Shown: positions 29,061 to 40,785, counted from the stretch's first letter. The stretch: 64,000 nt of DNA from Powellomyces hirtus (GCA_025526995.1 JAHLKG010000001.1:124001-188000); one strand, 5' to 3'. Numbers and translations: made by a program. Notes: generated by a model not told the origin, from the sequence alone.

Positions 29061-30292
29061 ATGAGTTTTTACTGTTTTGATGCCATACCTCTTCCGGTGA
29101 TGTACGCAAGTATACGTCAGCTCCAACAGGAAGAAGCCCGTCACCTGCGTTGCCCTCGTCGATCCCCAAACGGAACGTGGAGCATGTGGAACCTCGTCTT
29201 TGATTGTACAGACAGGGAGTTTCTGGGCAGGTTCAGAGTGTCCAAGCCTCTGTTCCATTGGCTGGTCAATAAGCTGCGCGTTAACCTTTGGAAAGACACT
29301 GCTAAAGGGGGTGTTCCTGTGAAAAAGCGACTCGCTATTGCCCTCTATAGATGGGGATCCGGGATTCCACTGCGCGTTGTTGCAGATTCCTTTGGAGTTA
29401 CGGGATCCACTGCATTTCACTGCTGCAAAGACGTTGCAGAGGCCATCGAGGAGGTTCTGTATTCTCGAACGGTGCGGTACCCTGCTTTGCATGACCTAGA
29501 AGGTTGGAAGTGCATCTTGGACGGCTTTGCATCCAAACGAGGCATCGAAAACGTCATTGGTGCCATTGACGGGACGCACTTTTGCATTCTGAAGCCTGCA
29601 GGTGATGAGATTCACAATGCATACACCAACAGAAAGGGTTATCAATCTATTGGATGTCAAGCTGTCGTGGATGCTGAAGGGATCTTCCGTCACGTAGGTG
29701 TTATTAACAACATCGACGACTTTCCGATGCCGTTGATGATGATTTTAACTTTAAGTTTCATCTGTATCCGATGTAGGTCGTCATCGGTTGGCCTGGCAGC
29801 GTTCCTGATTGTCGCATTTGGCGCAACTCAAGCATTGCAATCGACGCTCAAAATGACAAAATATGGCCAGGAGGTCATTTCCTGATCGGAGATTCCGGTT
29901 ATCAACTCAGTCGGTACATGATGGTCCCTTTTCCAACTCGGGTCAGGCAGCCGCCGTATGAGACTTCATTCAATTTCATTTTCTCTTCCACCCGGATTAT
30001 TGTGGAACAGGCGTTTGGGCGTCTTAAGGGACGTTGGCGAGTGTTACTGCATCAACAGCAGGAGAGTCCCAAACAAGCTGCAAAAGTAGCACTCGCTTGT
30101 ATGGTACTGCATAACCTTTGTAGTGCTCGAGCAGACAGTGCTTTCATGGAAGAGTGGGCAGTGCCAACAACCACCGACGACAACGCAACGTCAGAAGCCA
30201 ATGCAGAATTGCTGGACGATGAGGAAGATGAGGGAATGAAGGGGCTGCGCATGCGGATTGCACAGGAACGGTACTCTAGCCCTGTTTATTAA
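29061..30292 (+). CDS. PIF/Harbinger-type DDE nuclease (HARBI1-like), 382 aa
   Basis: Exons 29061-29693 and 29777-30292 (633 + 516 nt, exactly 383 codons with the stop). The 83 nt intron runs GTAGGT...GATGTAG. The protein belongs to the HARBI1/PIF transposase superfamily: an N-terminal helix-turn-helix-like region (VPVKKRLAIALYRW, then FGVTGSTAFHC), then the RNase H-fold core with Asp in GAIDGTH (about residue 170), Asp in IGDSGY (about 250) and Glu in VEQAFGRLKGRW (about 288), then MVLHNLC. All three catalytic acids are present and the spliced frame is intact, so this copy could be active or recently so. PIF/Harbinger elements need a Myb/SANT-like partner; a candidate lies at 53571-54646 on the opposite strand. 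Confidence 0.88.
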
Positions 30293-30318
30293 ATACATCA
30301 CTGCGCTGGCCGTAATCT

Positions 30319-30429
30319 GCATTATTGAAGATGTTGACGAGATTTCAAAGTCGTCGATATTGAAGATGTTGGAGATTTCAAAGCCGCTGATATCGAAGAT
30401 GTCGGCGAGATTTCGAAGTCGTCAATATC
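30319..30429 (+). repeat. Minisatellite, 33-36 bp units, left of Copia-2
   Basis: Three units of the type GAAGATGTTGACGAGATTTC followed by AAAGTCGTCGATATT. The array continues as 36606-36648 on the far side of Copia-2, so Copia-2 inserted into it (target duplication ATATC). Related, more diverged motifs are at 38095-38175, 53340-53425, in the Myb-like gene intron (54066-54148) and in the nuclease intron (29694-29776). Confidence 0.7.
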
Positions 30430-30668
30430 TGTTAGCACGTACAGACTCTGTCATCGAGTCACGACTGCGCCATCGCAAGGCGGATTACACGATCACGTGA
30501 ACCCACGTGATCAACTCCGATATAAGTAGTTTTCCTTCCATACTTAATATATCGGTGGGACTTTTCTCTTTTTCTCCAATAGAGCGGGATTAAGTTACTT
30601 CGTTGTTCTGCTCAGTCAACTACCCTAAAGCTTCCTCAATCATCTACCCAGATACTCTCAGACCAACA
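30430..30668 (+). repeat. Copia-2 5' LTR (239 bp)
   Basis: TGTTAGCACG...GACCAACA, with ATATC immediately before it. Confidence 0.95.
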
Positions 30669-30682
30669 GGTTATGAGCCCTG
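30669..30682 (+). promoter_or_regulatory. Copia-2 primer site: internal initiator-Met tRNA fragment, overlaps gag ATG
   Basis: GGTTATGAGCCCTG, identical to the Copia-1 site and complementary to the initiator Met anticodon arm. The ATG inside it (30673) is in frame with gag, so the gag start codon lies within the primer-binding site, paired with the primer's CAU anticodon. Confidence 0.85.
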
Positions 30683-33600
30683 AAATGGTAGGCAACGAAA
30701 CGAGCCCCCGGTACACTCGTAGTATGTTAAGACGCCTAACGGGTCGGCAGACCCCAGGGTCCAATACGCTACAACGAGCCGTAGAACGTGCCGCTAAGAA
30801 GAGCGCACGAGTGCCTGGTGAATGGACATCACCAGACAATGGAGGGAAATCTGCCGGTAACGATACACCGGCAGAGCCAACGCCTTTGAGCGTCAACGCC
30901 AATGAGGGCGACGACGCATTGGAAGGGCGTACCCGAAACATCGACCGACGTGATGGCAAGGTCGATACCCGTCCCCTATCAAGCAGTACAGATGATCACA
31001 GAACGATCAACTACAGTACTCCAGTGGCATTCCCAAGTGGGGAATCAGCGAACACCGTGCATGTCCGCCCGCGTGAGGCGGACGTGGATAGGATAGATAG
31101 GCTGGAGAATTCTCTAGCCCAACTAACGGAAATGCTCCAAATGAAATGGCACATGGATCAGGATGTGAATATCCCGGTCAACCCTCAAGTACGTACGGCG
31201 CAACGGCGCGTACGCACACCATCATCCACTCGCAACGACGGGTTCGCTGCACCGTGGACAGAGTACAATCAGGAGATTGGAGCTCAACAGGAATACCAAC
31301 GTTCTCCATTCGAACGCCGCCCTACATCACCGACATCGAGCATACACAGCGTGACGACCAAAATCGTCGACAGTCGAGGTGCGAAGGCTTTCGTGGATGG
31401 AACGTTGAAAGATATTGGATCTTACAATGGGGAAGCCAATATGGTCAAACTTCGAACGTTCATCGACAAGATCGAGACAGTTGTGAAGTACAAAATGGTT
31501 CCGCCCGAGTTTCTCGTAGATTTTGTGGCTACGAAACTCACAGGATGGGCATACACTTGGTGGCAGTCGCTCTCACCAAATAAAAGGAACGAAATTACGA
31601 CGTGGCATGACTTTGAATACGTTGATTCAGGAAGAACCAACACGGGTCTTAGGTCCGCCCTTCTGGCGCGGTTCGCGCCACGAAACCACACTAGGGATTC
31701 GCTGCAGAAACTACGGGAATTGCGTCCCAAAGGCCGCATGGATGAGTACATCACTCAGTTCAATATGCTGGCATTTTCTCTGCCGAAAACACCGGATTAT
31801 GTCCTTCAGGATTACTTCATCAACGCGCTAACACCAGACCTCGCGGCCTTGGGTCAGGCTAATGAAGAAAACATAACTGATTTGAGCAGTTTACAGGCCG
31901 CTGCATCCAGGATCGCCGCCAACATGGCTAAGAAGCCTAGCGGGACCTCAACGGATACGCGACCAGGTGCCGCACACACTGACGCCTCTAAGAAACAAAA
32001 GGGTGGCAAGAACCACGGGGAGAAGTCAACGAACGGCAAGAAGGACAAGGCATCCACTCCATCAAACAAAGGCCAACCACACAAGCAAGGTTGTTGGGCC
32101 TGTGGAGACCCTAAACACCAGACACAGGAGTGCCAAGTGTTAAAGAAGTTCCGATCCAAGATGGAGAAGAGCAAGACGAAGCAGTCGTCTGATGGTGCTG
32201 TTAGCACAAATGCTGTGGAAGCATTACATGTCTGGGTCCGCCAAGAACAACTGTATGAAGCCCTCATCGACTCTGGCGCTACATACCACATGACACCTCA
32301 CAAAGAGACCTTGGATCACTCAACCGTGTACAGTGATGTCAGAGCTGTTATGCTTGCTGACAAAACATCACTACCCTCTACAGTTTGAGGTACGGTACGA
32401 GTAGAAGTTAACAACTATCCAAATCCGCTCGAGTTGGGCGGAGTCCTACATGTGCCAGGATGACGACAAGATCTCGTATCGGTAGCGAAATGTAACGATC
32501 AAGGCGTTGACCTGCTCTTCAAATCAAATGGAGATGTCATTTTCACGCGAGACGGCAAAGATATCGCCAAAGGCGTATGCCGCAACAACGCATATTACCT
32601 GCAAGGTACACTACTGTCTGAAAGTCTGTGGTCAGATTCAGCAGTATGCACGGTTGAAGTCTCTCCTACACTCGCTCATGCTCGTCTTGGACACGTTGGC
32701 AAACATGTCCTGGAGAAGATGGCATCAGTTACGGACGGTTGGTCCGTAGTGGGGGATCTAAGCGACTTCAAAGATTGTGAAGCCTGCGTGTTAGGAAAAG
32801 CCGCTCGTCTTCCATTCTCCCCTGGTAACGTTGAAACCAGGGAGATCTGTGAGCTGATTCATTCAGACCTACAAGGACCATTTTGCATCCCTGGTTACGA
32901 AGGATCACGCTATTTGCTGGAGTTCATTGAACACACATCCAGATACGTGACTGTTTTCCCTATTCCTTCAAAGGACTCAGCAGTCATACTCGACAAGTTT
33001 CTCATCTACAAGGCTTAGATTGAGAAACAGACTGACCGACAAATCAAGATTCTACGCACGGATCGAGGCACCGAATACTTTGGCGAGGTTCTAGAGTACC
33101 TATTGGAAAATGGTATCACTCATCAAAAGTCTGCGGCCTATTCGAGTCAGCAAAACGGAATTGCCAAACGATGGCATCGCACGGTGCTGGACAGGGTCCG
33201 CGCCACCTTCGCGGATACAAAACTACCTCAAAGATTCTGGCCTGCTCTACTGGTAGCGGCTGGATACATCTATTCCCTTACATACAACCGCATCAACAAG
33301 AAGACGCCGCATGAAATACTGTGTGGCCGGCGTCCTGATGTCGCCCATCTTCGGCGTATCGGTTGCATAGCGTATTCCGTTCTAACAAGCAAAGGACGCG
33401 ATAAAATGGGGAATCGAGCGAAGAAGGCTTACTTGGTAGGCTATGCTCAACCCACAGGTACCAAGGGGTATCTGGTATGGGATCCTGTCACTGACAAGGT
33501 CGAAGTGTCACGAGACGTGATCTTCAAAGAAGACTTGGGACTTGAACCCAAATATCAGCAGGATCCAGCACATCTTGATCTCCTAGATGAGGAGAGTCAG

Positions 33601-36204
33601 GAGGATGACGTCGAATACACCGTGGAGGCGATTCTCGACGAGCGCCGCAGTAAGGTGCACACGAAAGAGTACTTGGTTAAGTGGGAGGGATATCAAGAAC
33701 CTACGTGGGAGTCCCGACTTTCACTACTCGATACTACCGCATTGGATGACTGGGAGAAACGAGTTGCCGCGTACGATGTTGACACACGACGAAATGACCC
33801 CATCGCTGCATACGCCGCCCGCGCGCGGACTCAAGCAACGATCAACGAAGACGCCATGACATGGAAGCAAGCGATGAAAACACCTCAGAAGGAGGAATTT
33901 CTCAAGGCTGCACGCATCGAGTACCAATCCCTGGTCGACAACGGCACATGGGAGCTCACCAAGCGTCCACATAACAAGCGCGTGATCGGCACAACATGGG
34001 TCTTTCGAACGAAGGTCAATCCCGATGGCACCTTTAACATGTTCAAAGCCAGAGCAGTAGCTCAAGGCTTCTCTCAACAACCCGGTCGCGACTTTGGTGA
34101 TACATATTCACCTGCGCTACCATTCACAGCGCTACGCCTCTTCTTGGCGTATTGTGTCCAGCACGGGCTGGACATCCACAGTATGGACGCTGTCACCGCC
34201 TTCCTTAACAGCGATATTGATAAGGATATCTATATCGAGCAGTTTGAGGGATTTGAAGATCCGGATCACCCCAAAGGCGATTGGGTCCTGAAGCTACTGA
34301 AAGCTCTCTACGGCCTGAAGCAATCACCTCTTCTTTGATATGAGACCTTGAAGACTGCACTGTTGAAGCTCGGCTACGAAGCAGTTTCTGTATGCCCGTG
34401 TATCTTTTTCAAGTACGCGACAGACGACCGTACACCTCCGTTGAACGACAATTTGGTCCTTATTCTCGTTTTCGTCGACGACCTGCTGATTGCAGCAAAG
34501 GATCCGAAGATTCTGGCGAACAGCAAAATGGAGCTACATTCGAAGTTCAAGTTTACGGAACAAGGTCGCGTAACCAGTCACCTTGGTCTTGTCTACAAAT
34601 ATGACTTCGACTCTCCTGTTTGTACCCTCGAAATCTCAAATGTCAAGTACATCGACGACGCTCTCAAACAATTCGGCATGAGCGACTGCCATCCTGTCTC
34701 CACTCCGTACGCCGTGTCAGCGCGTAACCAACAACCGGAGGATTCGACCCCATTCACAAATCTGAAAATGTATCAGGAAGCAGTGGGGGTCCTCACTTGG
34801 GCCTCCATCACATGGCGATGGGATATCGCCACTGCAGTTGGTTACGTTGCGCGCTGCGTCGCCGCACCTACCAACTCCGACTGGAACAATGTTAAGCGCA
34901 TTTTCCGCTATTTGAAGGGTACCCGCGATTATGCCCTCAAGTTTACATCCGAAAGAAATGATCCGCGTGGCCTACGCGTATACACGGATGCGGACTATGC
35001 AGGAGAACTCACCGACCGGACGTCCACTACAGGTATCTTGGCCCTTTACAATGGGTTTCCTGTTCTGTGGAAAAGCAGCAAGCAGAAGTGCACCGTCCAA
35101 AGTACGACCGAAGCGGAGTATATAGCTGCCAGTACCGGCCACAACGAAGCCAAATGGCTACGCCAACTCTCGGCGGAAGTTTTGGGACCTCAACCGGATT
35201 ACAAATCTCGACCGGTCCCTCTACATGTCGATAATCAGAGCGCCGGGGCCTTGATTCAGTCTAAGGCTATCAACCAACGCACCAAACACATCGACGTTCG
35301 GTACCACGCTATACGCGATTCGTTTGCAAAGCAAATTATCGAAATCATCGACACCAATACGGACGATCAACTGGCGGACATCTTTACGAAGCCTTTTCCC
35401 ACTGTGAAACATAAGGACACTGTCCTGAGGATTACGAATGGGACTCATATATTTGATGAAAGGATACGCAATGAGGGCGCGTCTACGGAAGCACACCGAG
35501 CTCAAGTGTTACTCGCTGAATGTCAGGAGAATTACTCACAACACTGGCTTACCTTGGCATCTACACTGCAATTGCGGAACCCAAAGCAATGCCCCCCAAG
35601 GGGGATGGGCCTGCCCCTCCTCCACCATCCTCATTGCTTGAGGCTGAGCGTCGGCTTGAAGAACCCGATGGTCCCTCCAACTCCTCGGCTGCCCCCTCCT
35701 CCTCCTCCTCTTCCTCATCATTATATGGAGCTTCACGCTCCAGGATGTCCCACATCCTTTTCACCTCCGCTGCAGACTTCTTGTCCGCAGTCCTCTTCTT
35801 CGCCTGGGCTGTATCCTTGCCCTTCCCAACCGCCAGCTTCCGGCTCCGCCGGTCCTCTAGTATGGACTTCAGTCCATCAAGCGTCCCGGTCGCCCGTGCG
35901 CGACCCAGAGGTGTACCAGACCTCGCCCGGTCTTTCACCCGGTCTTTCGCCTGCTCGATGTGACGTTCAAGGACCCCTTGACGGTCCTTACGGTGGAACT
36001 GTTGGGCATGCGCAGCCGACATCGTTCGAATCTCCGCTCGGGACAACCCTGCAGCGGGTGCGCCTCCCTGTGGCGCAGAGGGCATCACTGACGACGGCAC
36101 AGCAGGAGCTGTGGTTGTTGCAGGAGCGGTTACCAGCGGTCCCGTCTTTCTCGCCGTCTGCTTCGCTTTGCCCGACCCTGACAACTACACCGGCACATAG
36201 TTAG
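30673..36204 (+). pseudogene. Copia-2 gag-pol polyprotein with four in-frame stops
   Basis: One frame from the ATG in the primer site. Gag includes a capsid-like stretch (TGWAYTWWQSL) and a CCHC knuckle (CWAC, KH, C). Protease has LIDSGATYHM. Integrase has Asp (HSDLQG), Asp (RTDRGTEYF) and NGIAKRWHR, where the catalytic Glu position reads Lys. A chromodomain lies at about 33611-33750 (EYTVEAILDER, LVKWEGYQEPTWE). RT has FVDDLLIA and RNase H has YTDADYAG, then LADIFTKPFP (about 35400). Stops are TGA 32386, TGA 32461, TAG 33016 and TGA 34336. Two fit CGA to TGA and two fit Trp TGG to TAG/TGA. Beyond about 35440 the frame stays open for 250 codons only because it overlaps the antisense gene. Confidence 0.92.
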
Positions 36205-36250
36205 AGCTTACGCCTCATTTGCGCGGATCTCATAGACGTACCCTAGCCAT
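35561..36250 (-). CDS. Copia-2 antisense spliced charged protein (210 aa)
   Basis: Exon 1 is 36250-36242 (ATG plus two codons). A 57 nt intron follows (GTACGT, a CTAAC branch site, GTGTAG). Exon 2 is 36184-35561. 9 + 624 nt give exactly 211 codons with TAG. The protein has an Ala/Pro/Thr-rich start (SGSGKAKQTARKTG), a Lys/Arg/Glu-rich middle (VLERHIEQAKDRVKDR, then SAAEVKRMWDILEREAPYN), an acidic run and a Ser/Gly-rich end. No domain recognised; it may be helical or coiled. The intron, start and stop are conserved in the diverged copy at 24297-24986. In the central 95 residues the antisense proteins match at about 87 percent, while the overlapping sense frames match at about 77 percent, by eye. 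Selection thus appears to act on the antisense frame. Confidence 0.75.
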
Positions 36251-36366
36251 TCCTCGTATTCTCAAAGTGTAATAAATGGGGGTGTTTGGGGGTGTGCGCG
36301 GGGCTGTGTAGTAAAAAGTAGATAGAGCAACTCTCTCACTGCCAGACTGACAGGTCTGAGTGGGGG

Positions 36367-36605
36367 TGTTAGCACGTACAGACTCTGTCATTGAGTCACA
36401 ACTGCGCCATCGCAAGGCGTATTACGCGATCACGTGAACCCACGTGATCAACTCCGATATAAGTAGTTTTCCTTCCATACTTAATATATCGGTGGGACTT
36501 TTCTCTTTTTCTCCAATAGAGCGGGATTAAGTTACTTTGTTGTTCTGCTCAGTCAACTACCCTAAAGCTTCCTCAATCATCTACCCAGATACTCTCAGAC
36601 CAACA
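36367..36605 (+). repeat. Copia-2 3' LTR (239 bp)
   Basis: TGTTAGCACG...GACCAACA, followed by ATATC and the rest of the minisatellite (36606-36648). Confidence 0.95.
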
Positions 36606-36898
36606 ATATCGGAGATGTTGGCGAGATTTCGAAGTCGTCGATATTGTCAATGGCCGTGAATTTCTCATAGATACGTTATTGTGTATGTCTGCACATCTCA
36701 GATACACACGTGAAGCGCGTGGGTTAGATATTTGTGCAGGCGCGCGCTTGTACCGAACGAGTTTGCCATCTTTCTTGTCATCCGGCATACCATCTCGCTT
36801 GCATTTTCGCGGCAATCAGTGTGGCAGGCAGTAACCCGAGGTGATAGACAGTGTCCCAGAGCTTGAAGGTTATTGCACACATCGACATCTCGAAACTA

Positions 36899-38091
36899 AT
36901 GCAGGTCTCGCAGAACAGGATGGCCCATGGCAAGCGCAAGCGACAAAGATGCAAGAGCAACCTAGGCATCCCCCCAACGTACGCCCAGGAACTGTCTGAT
37001 GGACTTGCCTCTGATGAATGCTGCAGAATGGACGCCTTGGTGAACGGGGTTCCACTCGAGTGCAGTATGGGGGAAAAGCCGTGGAGCATACGGTCCCCCA
37101 CGCACGAGAATTCTGCGCTGATTGTCTCTGACAAGCCATTCCCGGTGTTCTACAACTGCGTTATACGCCGTTTGGAGGACGCACTGGCACGAACGGCGTG
37201 GGATCAGCACTTGACCGTTTCACTGGATGATCTGGCGCAGCAACAGAATAAACGACAAGCACGGTCATCAACGATATCGCCAGTCTCGGGGAAGCCTTTA
37301 TCACCCGAAGAGGAGTTCGAGGAGAGCATACAAGAAGCCGAGAACTATCTTGAGATCCCAAGGACCCTGTTTATTGCCACCGACTGCAAGAAGAGTTGTT
37401 GTGCTGTTACATACCTGGCACACTCCCCGAAATCCTCCGCGATCATCTGACAATTGAGTTACGACGTTTCTTGCGGAATTACCCCCCTGGCAGCTTGCCA
37501 ACGGTGAAACCTGATAACCGTCATGTCACGTTTCATGACCAGCCCAAACTGCACGGCATTTATCACCTCGGCGTTTGGCAGGCGCAAGCGTCGAAGGTCC
37601 CCACGGTGTCGCGCGAGTCCCGTAGCAGCAACCTACAACTCAATGCCACGCAAGATTGGATCCAGTCCACTCCCGTGCGCATGATGTGCTTACTCGTCAC
37701 GAAATGCTTTGCCGCGCTGGATCCCGAGATGGCAGCGGCTTACAGAAAGGCATGGGCACGAATGCCACGGTCGGGCATCGGGTTTTGGGGCCCAAACACT
37801 TGCAACCAGACGTTTGCAATGATGGTTCTCGTCTTAAACGAGTACGTGAAGAAACACCGTGACTTGCGCGACTCCCGTTATGGTTGGTGTGCCGTTGTAT
37901 GTCTTGGTGACTTTCGTGAAGGAGAATTCTGCCTCGCTGACTTGCAACTCAAGTTCCCTTTCCAACGCGGCGACATTATCTTCATCCGTTCATTCGCGCT
38001 GGAGCACTTTGTACGGAAGTGGAAAGGCATTGAACACTTCACGATTGTCTTCAAGATGCACCAGTTGATTTTGACTGGCATTCCGACATAG
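36899..38091 (+). CDS. Putative Fe(II)/2-oxoglutarate dioxygenase, possibly TET/JBP-like
   Basis: Two plus-strand frames: about 36899-37395 (basic start HGKRKRQRCK, a possible nuclear signal, then a Glu-rich linker) and about 37380-38091. The second contains KKHRDLRD (candidate HxD metal ligands), YGWCAVVCLGDF, LKFPFQRGDIIFIRS and LEHFVRKW (candidate distal His), the order and spacing of the double-stranded beta-helix core of 2OG-Fe(II) oxygenases. The Arg that usually binds 2-oxoglutarate after the distal His is not obvious. The frames switch between 37380 and 37400 with no convincing intron, so one frameshift is likely. TET/JBP-like oxygenases are known to travel with fungal DNA transposons, and this gene lies between Harbinger-type genes. 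The family call is tentative. Confidence 0.45.
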
Positions 38092-38094
38092 AGG

Positions 38095-38175
38095 ACCGTT
38101 ATCACAGACGTTGGCGGCTTCTCGAAATCGTCGATGATCGCAGACGTTGGCGGCTTCTCAAAATTGTCGTCTTAC
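38095..38175 (+). repeat. Two-unit minisatellite related to the 30319 array
   Basis: Two copies of ATCGCAGACGTTGGCGGCTT followed by CTCGAAATCGTCG (one with CTCAAAATTGTCG), directly after the dioxygenase-like gene. Same theme (GTTGGCG...CGAAATCGTCG) as 30319-30429. Confidence 0.6.
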
Positions 38176-38203
38176 GCACATCAGCTAACAGACGGACATA
38201 TGT

Positions 38204-38478
38204 TGTAATGAGGCATGGCTCACCAGCCTAAGCCTAGACACGCGTCGGGAAGGGCCCCGCGCGAGATGGATGCTAGCGTCAGCATCCCGAAGGGTACTAG
38301 ACCTCAGGGATGGCCACGGATGGCCATCACGTGACCAGGGCCGCTCCGCGGCCTAGAAGAAAAGAAGGAATGCTCCGACGAGGGCGCATTCAGGACTTAG
38401 TGATCTAACAGTAGAATTAGAGATAGGGAATTCCCGAATAGAAGACTAGACTCTGGCAACGGACCTAGTATTATTACA
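38204..38478 (+). repeat. Gypsy-1c 5' LTR (275 bp)
   Basis: TGTAAT...ATTACA, preceded by TATGT, followed by the primer site TGGTAGCACCACCC (38479-38492). Confidence 0.95.
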
Positions 38479-38506
38479 TGGTAGCACCACCCCGTAGACG
38501 ACAACA

Positions 38507-39718
38507 ATGGCACGTAGCACCAGGAACAGCCCAATGGCAGTAGGAGAACCCGAAGTCGACACACCGACCGACAACCCCGTCATAATGTTGACCGCACAAC
38601 TGGCGGAGACCCAACGCCTACTGCAGGAACAGATCGCAATGGGAGAGGCACGCTTCGCCACTCTCCTCTCAAGGATTCCGACTCCAGTCCAACCGGCAGC
38701 TGCAGCACCGCACGTCGACATCATCCTGGCGGAAGAAAACCGAGCACGAATGCAAGCCGAAAAGGAACGCCGCGAGAACCTTCGCAAGCAGCTGACACAC
38801 TTCGACGGCAAAGGAAACAGCGAGGAAATGGTGTCTAAGGTCAACGAGTTCTTGAAGGTCCATACACGCTACCTTGAGGCAACCACCTTCAGGACGGACC
38901 ACCGGGACGTCGATCACATCTCAGGCTACCTCAAGGAGACCGCCGACGAGTGGTGGCAGATGCTCAGGGATGCCGACGACCAGCCCTCGACATTGGAGAA
39001 ATTCACGAGGATCCTCCGCATCCGCTTTTACCCCGCCAACTTACAAAACACCGCAGAAGCAAAGATGAAGCAGCTGGTTTTCACTAATAGCATATCGGAG
39101 TATATCGCCAAGTTCAATACCCTTCGGGCCCAGATCGCAACGCTCGATGACAAGGAGCGGCTTACCCCAAGGCAAGAGCGTGACTACTTCTTGACCGGAT
39201 TCTCGACCAACCATGTCGGCCAGCGCATTCGGGACCACTGCTATGCCGCAATCATGAGGAATAATGGCGCCGAGATCCCGATCACCGAGCTACAGAACAA
39301 AGCTCTACTATGCTACAGGATTCGAGGCTATGCGGACGATGTCGCGCGGGTAACCCCCGACGGAAGGAGACGTCAGTATGCTGCAGTCCAGCCGGCTCAG
39401 GTACATCGAGGGAACTATCAAGCACGCGAAAGGGGACGCCACACCCCCTATGGCTCAGGTCGTCCCACACGCGGTATGGACAACTACCAAGGGATTTCAC
39501 GCCGTGAGCGCACCATCTATGATGAACGCCGTGAGCGCAACGAATGTTTCAACTGCGGGGGCAAGGGGCATTACGCCCGTGGGTGCCCAGCAAGTAAAGG
39601 CAAAACCGGTGAGCATAGGATGTTCGCCGCCCCTGTAGAGATCACCGAAGGGTCCGGAGATGAGGCAGCCAGCGACGGGGGCTCAGTCAACAGCTCGGAT
39701 TTTCGCCCCGGGTGCTGA
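38507..39718 (+). CDS. gag: Gypsy-1c gag (403 aa)
   Basis: Intact Gag, nearly identical to 6241-7467. The gag domain (WWQMLRDADD, RIRFYP) is followed by an Arg/Gly/Tyr-rich stretch and the CCHC knuckle (CFNC, GH, C), and an acidic Ser/Gly tail. It lacks five residues near the N-terminus relative to Gypsy-1b. pol overlaps its last 55 nt (39664-39718) in the -1 frame. Confidence 0.95.
   Translation: MARSTRNSPMAVGEPEVDTPTDNPVIMLTAQLAETQRLLQEQIAMGEARFATLLSRIPTPVQPAAAAPHVDIILAEENRARMQAEKERRENLRKQLTHFDGKGNSEEMVSKVNEFLKVHTRYLEATTFRTDHRDVDHISGYLKETADEWWQMLRDADDQPSTLEKFTRILRIRFYPANLQNTAEAKMKQLVFTNSISEYIAKFNTLRAQIATLDDKERLTPRQERDYFLTGFSTNHVGQRIRDHCYAAIMRNNGAEIPITELQNKALLCYRIRGYADDVARVTPDGRRRQYAAVQPAQVHRGNYQARERGRHTPYGSGRPTRGMDNYQGISRRERTIYDERRERNECFNCGGKGHYARGCPASKGKTGEHRMFAAPVEITEGSGDEAASDGGSVNSSDFRPGC
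39697..39703 (+). promoter_or_regulatory. Candidate -1 frameshift heptamer GGATTTT (Gypsy-1c)
   Basis: Same phase (G GAT TTT) and distance to the gag TGA as in Gypsy-1b. Confidence 0.6.
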
Positions 39719-40507
39719 ACGCTTGCACCGTCTCAGTACCCCAACCCCGGATGCAAGACAAGATCCCCACGGACAGACCGGGACCCCGCATTCACAGGAA
39801 GACATTTGTGGTCCATGGGAAGGTACAAGGGCACTTTGCCCGCATCCTAATCGACACTGGATGTAATACCCTGATCATCAGCGACACTTGGGCCGCCAAA
39901 CACGGCCTCCGGACCTACACCTCTCCAACTCCGCTGGAGGTCCGGTGGGGCGACAGAGCGGAAAACTACGGGGCAACAAAGATGACCTGTGGGGACCTCT
40001 CGGTGTTCACCGAGGAGAAGATCACCTACCGGGAGGATACCGTACCGTTTGTGGTCGCGCCAATCAGGGTCGATGCCATACTGGGCTTGCCATTCATATT
40101 GGGACTGGACGTCCGAGGGCTCTTCGACCAAGAGGGCTTTCCAACGATGACGTTCTACCACGACGGCCAGACCCTCAGCCTTCGAGCCAAATCGACCAGC
40201 CGCCATTGGGAAGCAACGTCCGCGTGCGCCGCCCGCCTACTCTCCCCACGAGAAGTACGGCCCCGCAGATTCCAGCCGGCGAAGCCAGCACTCAATGCAG
40301 AGGGAATCTACTCGGCCAAGCAATGGAAACGCTTGATGAAGAAGGGCGGGATCACTGGAGTTTTCAAGGTACACATCGTAGATGCGATTCCAGTCGCAGA
40401 GGCTCAATTCGTAAGGACGGTCGACGCCAAGAAAAGGGCAATCTTGGAGGAACGACGCCACACCAACACTGAAGCCAAGGCGGCAGATCAAGAGGACCCA
40501 CTAGAGG

Positions 40508-40785
40508 TGTAACGTCAAAGGAAGCTTTGATAGTTGGTAGTAATAAATAGTGTGTATTATCGTGTGTTGTAAGGTGACGAGCGGAGAAGGGCGACCAGCG
40601 GCTGACAGCTTTATATAATGCGTGTCAGGGTGGTGCAAAGTAATTTATCCGCGAGGCGCTTTATTGCCTATGAGTCAGGAGTCATGTATATCACCGATGA
40701 ACGGGTGGCCAGCCCGAACAAAGGATCGCGTATAACGTAATCAGAAAATCACGGAAAAATATAAGAATATGAGGTTTCCCCGACA
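40508..40785 (-). repeat. Gypsy-2 3' LTR (278 bp)
   Basis: Minus strand TGTCGGGG...GACGTTACA. Polypurine tract directly inside. Confidence 0.95.

Larger units (their letters stand above)
30430..36605 (+). mobile_element. Copia-2: Ty1/copia element with chromodomain and antisense gene
   Basis: Two 239 bp LTRs with five differences seen by eye, four of them C/T or G/A changes at CpG. The target duplication is ATATC (30425-30429 and 36606-36610). A single-frame gag-pol has four stops, an antisense spliced gene follows, then a purine tract (TCTGAGTGGGGG) and the LTR. An older relative's 3' end is at 24177-25364. Confidence 0.95.
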
